Shown here piece by piece: positions 6,668-7,113 of a stretch of DNA of 7,113 nt; position 1 is the stretch's first letter, and each line of letters opens with the position of its first letter. The translations under genes and the position numbers were made by a program. Origin of the DNA: Archaeoglobus sp. (GTDB lineage Archaea > Halobacteriota > Archaeoglobi > Archaeoglobales > Archaeoglobaceae); contig QNXS01000062.1 of assembly GCA_003978865.1 (NCBI GenBank), positions 1 through 7,113 on the forward strand, in the 5' to 3' direction. Under the pieces are notes generated by a model. The model did not search any database, was not told the DNA's origin, and saw nothing but the letters and a program-made list of their open reading frames with translations.

Positions 6668-6903
6668 ATGGACATCCCTAAGAGGAAGCTCGAGAAGGGA
6701 GCTAAAAAATGAAAAATTTTGATAAATTAGAAAAGTCTCGTAAGCGAGAATGCAAAGGACCTAGCTGAAAGGTTTACGAGTAAACTTAAGCTAAAAGAAC
6801 TGGATGAAGCTCTTAAGCCTAGATCAATGGCAACTTTTAAAGAAGTTTGATGGTTCTCGTGGATCTTTCCTCGTTATACCTGGTATCTTATCGTAATAGT
6901 TGA
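6668..6903 (+). pseudogene. Decayed ORF, possibly N-terminal part of another transposase
   Basis: A Shine-Dalgarno-like AAGGTGAT precedes an ATG at 6668. The first frame ends after 14 codons at TGA 6710, overlapping an ATG at 6709. If single-base shifts are allowed near 6709, 6730-6740 and 6847, one continuous reading appears. It has a Lys-rich start, then ENAKDLAERFTSKLKLKELD, ALKPRSMATFKEV and MVLVDLSSLYLVSY, ending at TGA 6901. The pattern of a charged helical segment followed by a hydrophobic VLVDLS segment recalls the N-terminus of some archaeal DDE transposases, but I cannot name the family. Three separate frameshifts indicate a dead gene. It may belong to the same cluster of insertion-sequence debris as the IS6 relic. 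Confidence 0.35.
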
Positions 6904-6964
6904 AAACTGTCCATTCTGAAAGAAATGAAAGGAGAAAGATAGGGTTCTGAAGCTAAGTTTCTTA

Positions 6965-7037
6965 AGCCACGGCCGGGATTTGAACCCGGGACCTCGTGCT
7001 TACCAAGCACGCGCTCCACCAGCTGAGCTACCGTGGC
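6965..7037 (-). tRNA. tRNA-Thr (anticodon GGT)
   Basis: The minus strand folds as a standard cloverleaf. It has acceptor stem GCCACGG/CCGTGGC, D stem GCTC/GAGC with loop AGCTGGTG, and anticodon stem CGTGC/GCACG with loop TTGGTAA. That puts anticodon GGT at positions 34-36, decoding ACC/ACU threonine codons. A 5-base variable region and T arm CCGGG-TTCAAAT-CCCGG complete the fold. The discriminator base is T and CCA is not encoded, as is common in archaea. All stems are fully paired and GC-rich in an AT-rich region, as in thermophiles. There is no intron. The 3' end points into the accessory region to the left. Confidence 0.97.
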
Positions 7038-7062
7038 TTACAATTTCAGGATTTCAACGGTG

Positions 7063-7071
7063 ATTAAAAAA
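7063..7071 (-). promoter_or_regulatory. Putative TATA box of tRNA-Thr
   Basis: On the minus strand TTTTTTAAT lies about 26-34 bases before the first base of the tRNA. That is where an archaeal TATA box for a tRNA with little or no 5' leader would be. Confidence 0.4.
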
Positions 7072-7113
7072 CTTTATGCTCAGCTTTCTACCGTTAGAAG
7101 CAAAAAGACTTAA

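Noticed and set aside
7038..7113. Plus-strand frame running out of the tRNA region to TAA at the window end
   Set aside because: It would have to read through the antisense of the tRNA; no start or protein-like content.

Overview
The window looks like thermophilic archaeal (euryarchaeal) DNA, probably from the Archaeoglobales. The signs are an archaeal-type branched-chain aminotransferase, a permease fused to two UspA domains, many AGA/AGG arginine codons, TATA-like boxes placed for leaderless transcripts, and a GC-rich tRNA-Thr without an encoded CCA inside otherwise AT-rich DNA. The lineage is inferred from gene style; no search was run.

Left part (1-3851) holds ordinary chromosomal metabolism. 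A short CbiT-like methyltransferase-fold protein (46-543, +) has a damaged SAM-binding loop. It is followed by ilvE, a class IV branched-chain aminotransferase (695-1576, +). Convergent to ilvE, with only 28 bases between the stops, is a 748-residue APC-family amino-acid permease with a C-terminal pair of universal-stress-protein domains (1605-3851, -). Only the first of these domains keeps the full nucleotide-binding motif. The aminotransferase and permease may both concern amino-acid supply, but each seems to have its own promoter.

Middle part (3852-5760) is AT-rich and looks accessory. A 337-base region without a firm gene precedes two minus-strand genes. One encodes a trypsin-fold serine protease with an intact His-Asp-Ser triad and no export signal (4189-5016). 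Upstream of it is a small protein with about five membrane segments (5280-5732). They share orientation but are separated by 263 bases, so a functional link is only a hypothesis.

Right part (5760-6964) is a graveyard of mobile DNA. It contains the C-terminal two thirds of an IS6-family transposase with several frameshifts but all three DDE residues. It also holds a possible 58-residue Cys-containing minus-strand gene antisense to the transposase tail, a strong inverted repeat over that gene's expected promoter, and another frameshifted ORF relic. The window closes with tRNA-Thr(GGT) on the minus strand (6965-7037), whose 3' end faces the accessory region. That is the usual orientation for tRNA-targeted integration, but no duplicated attachment site was found.
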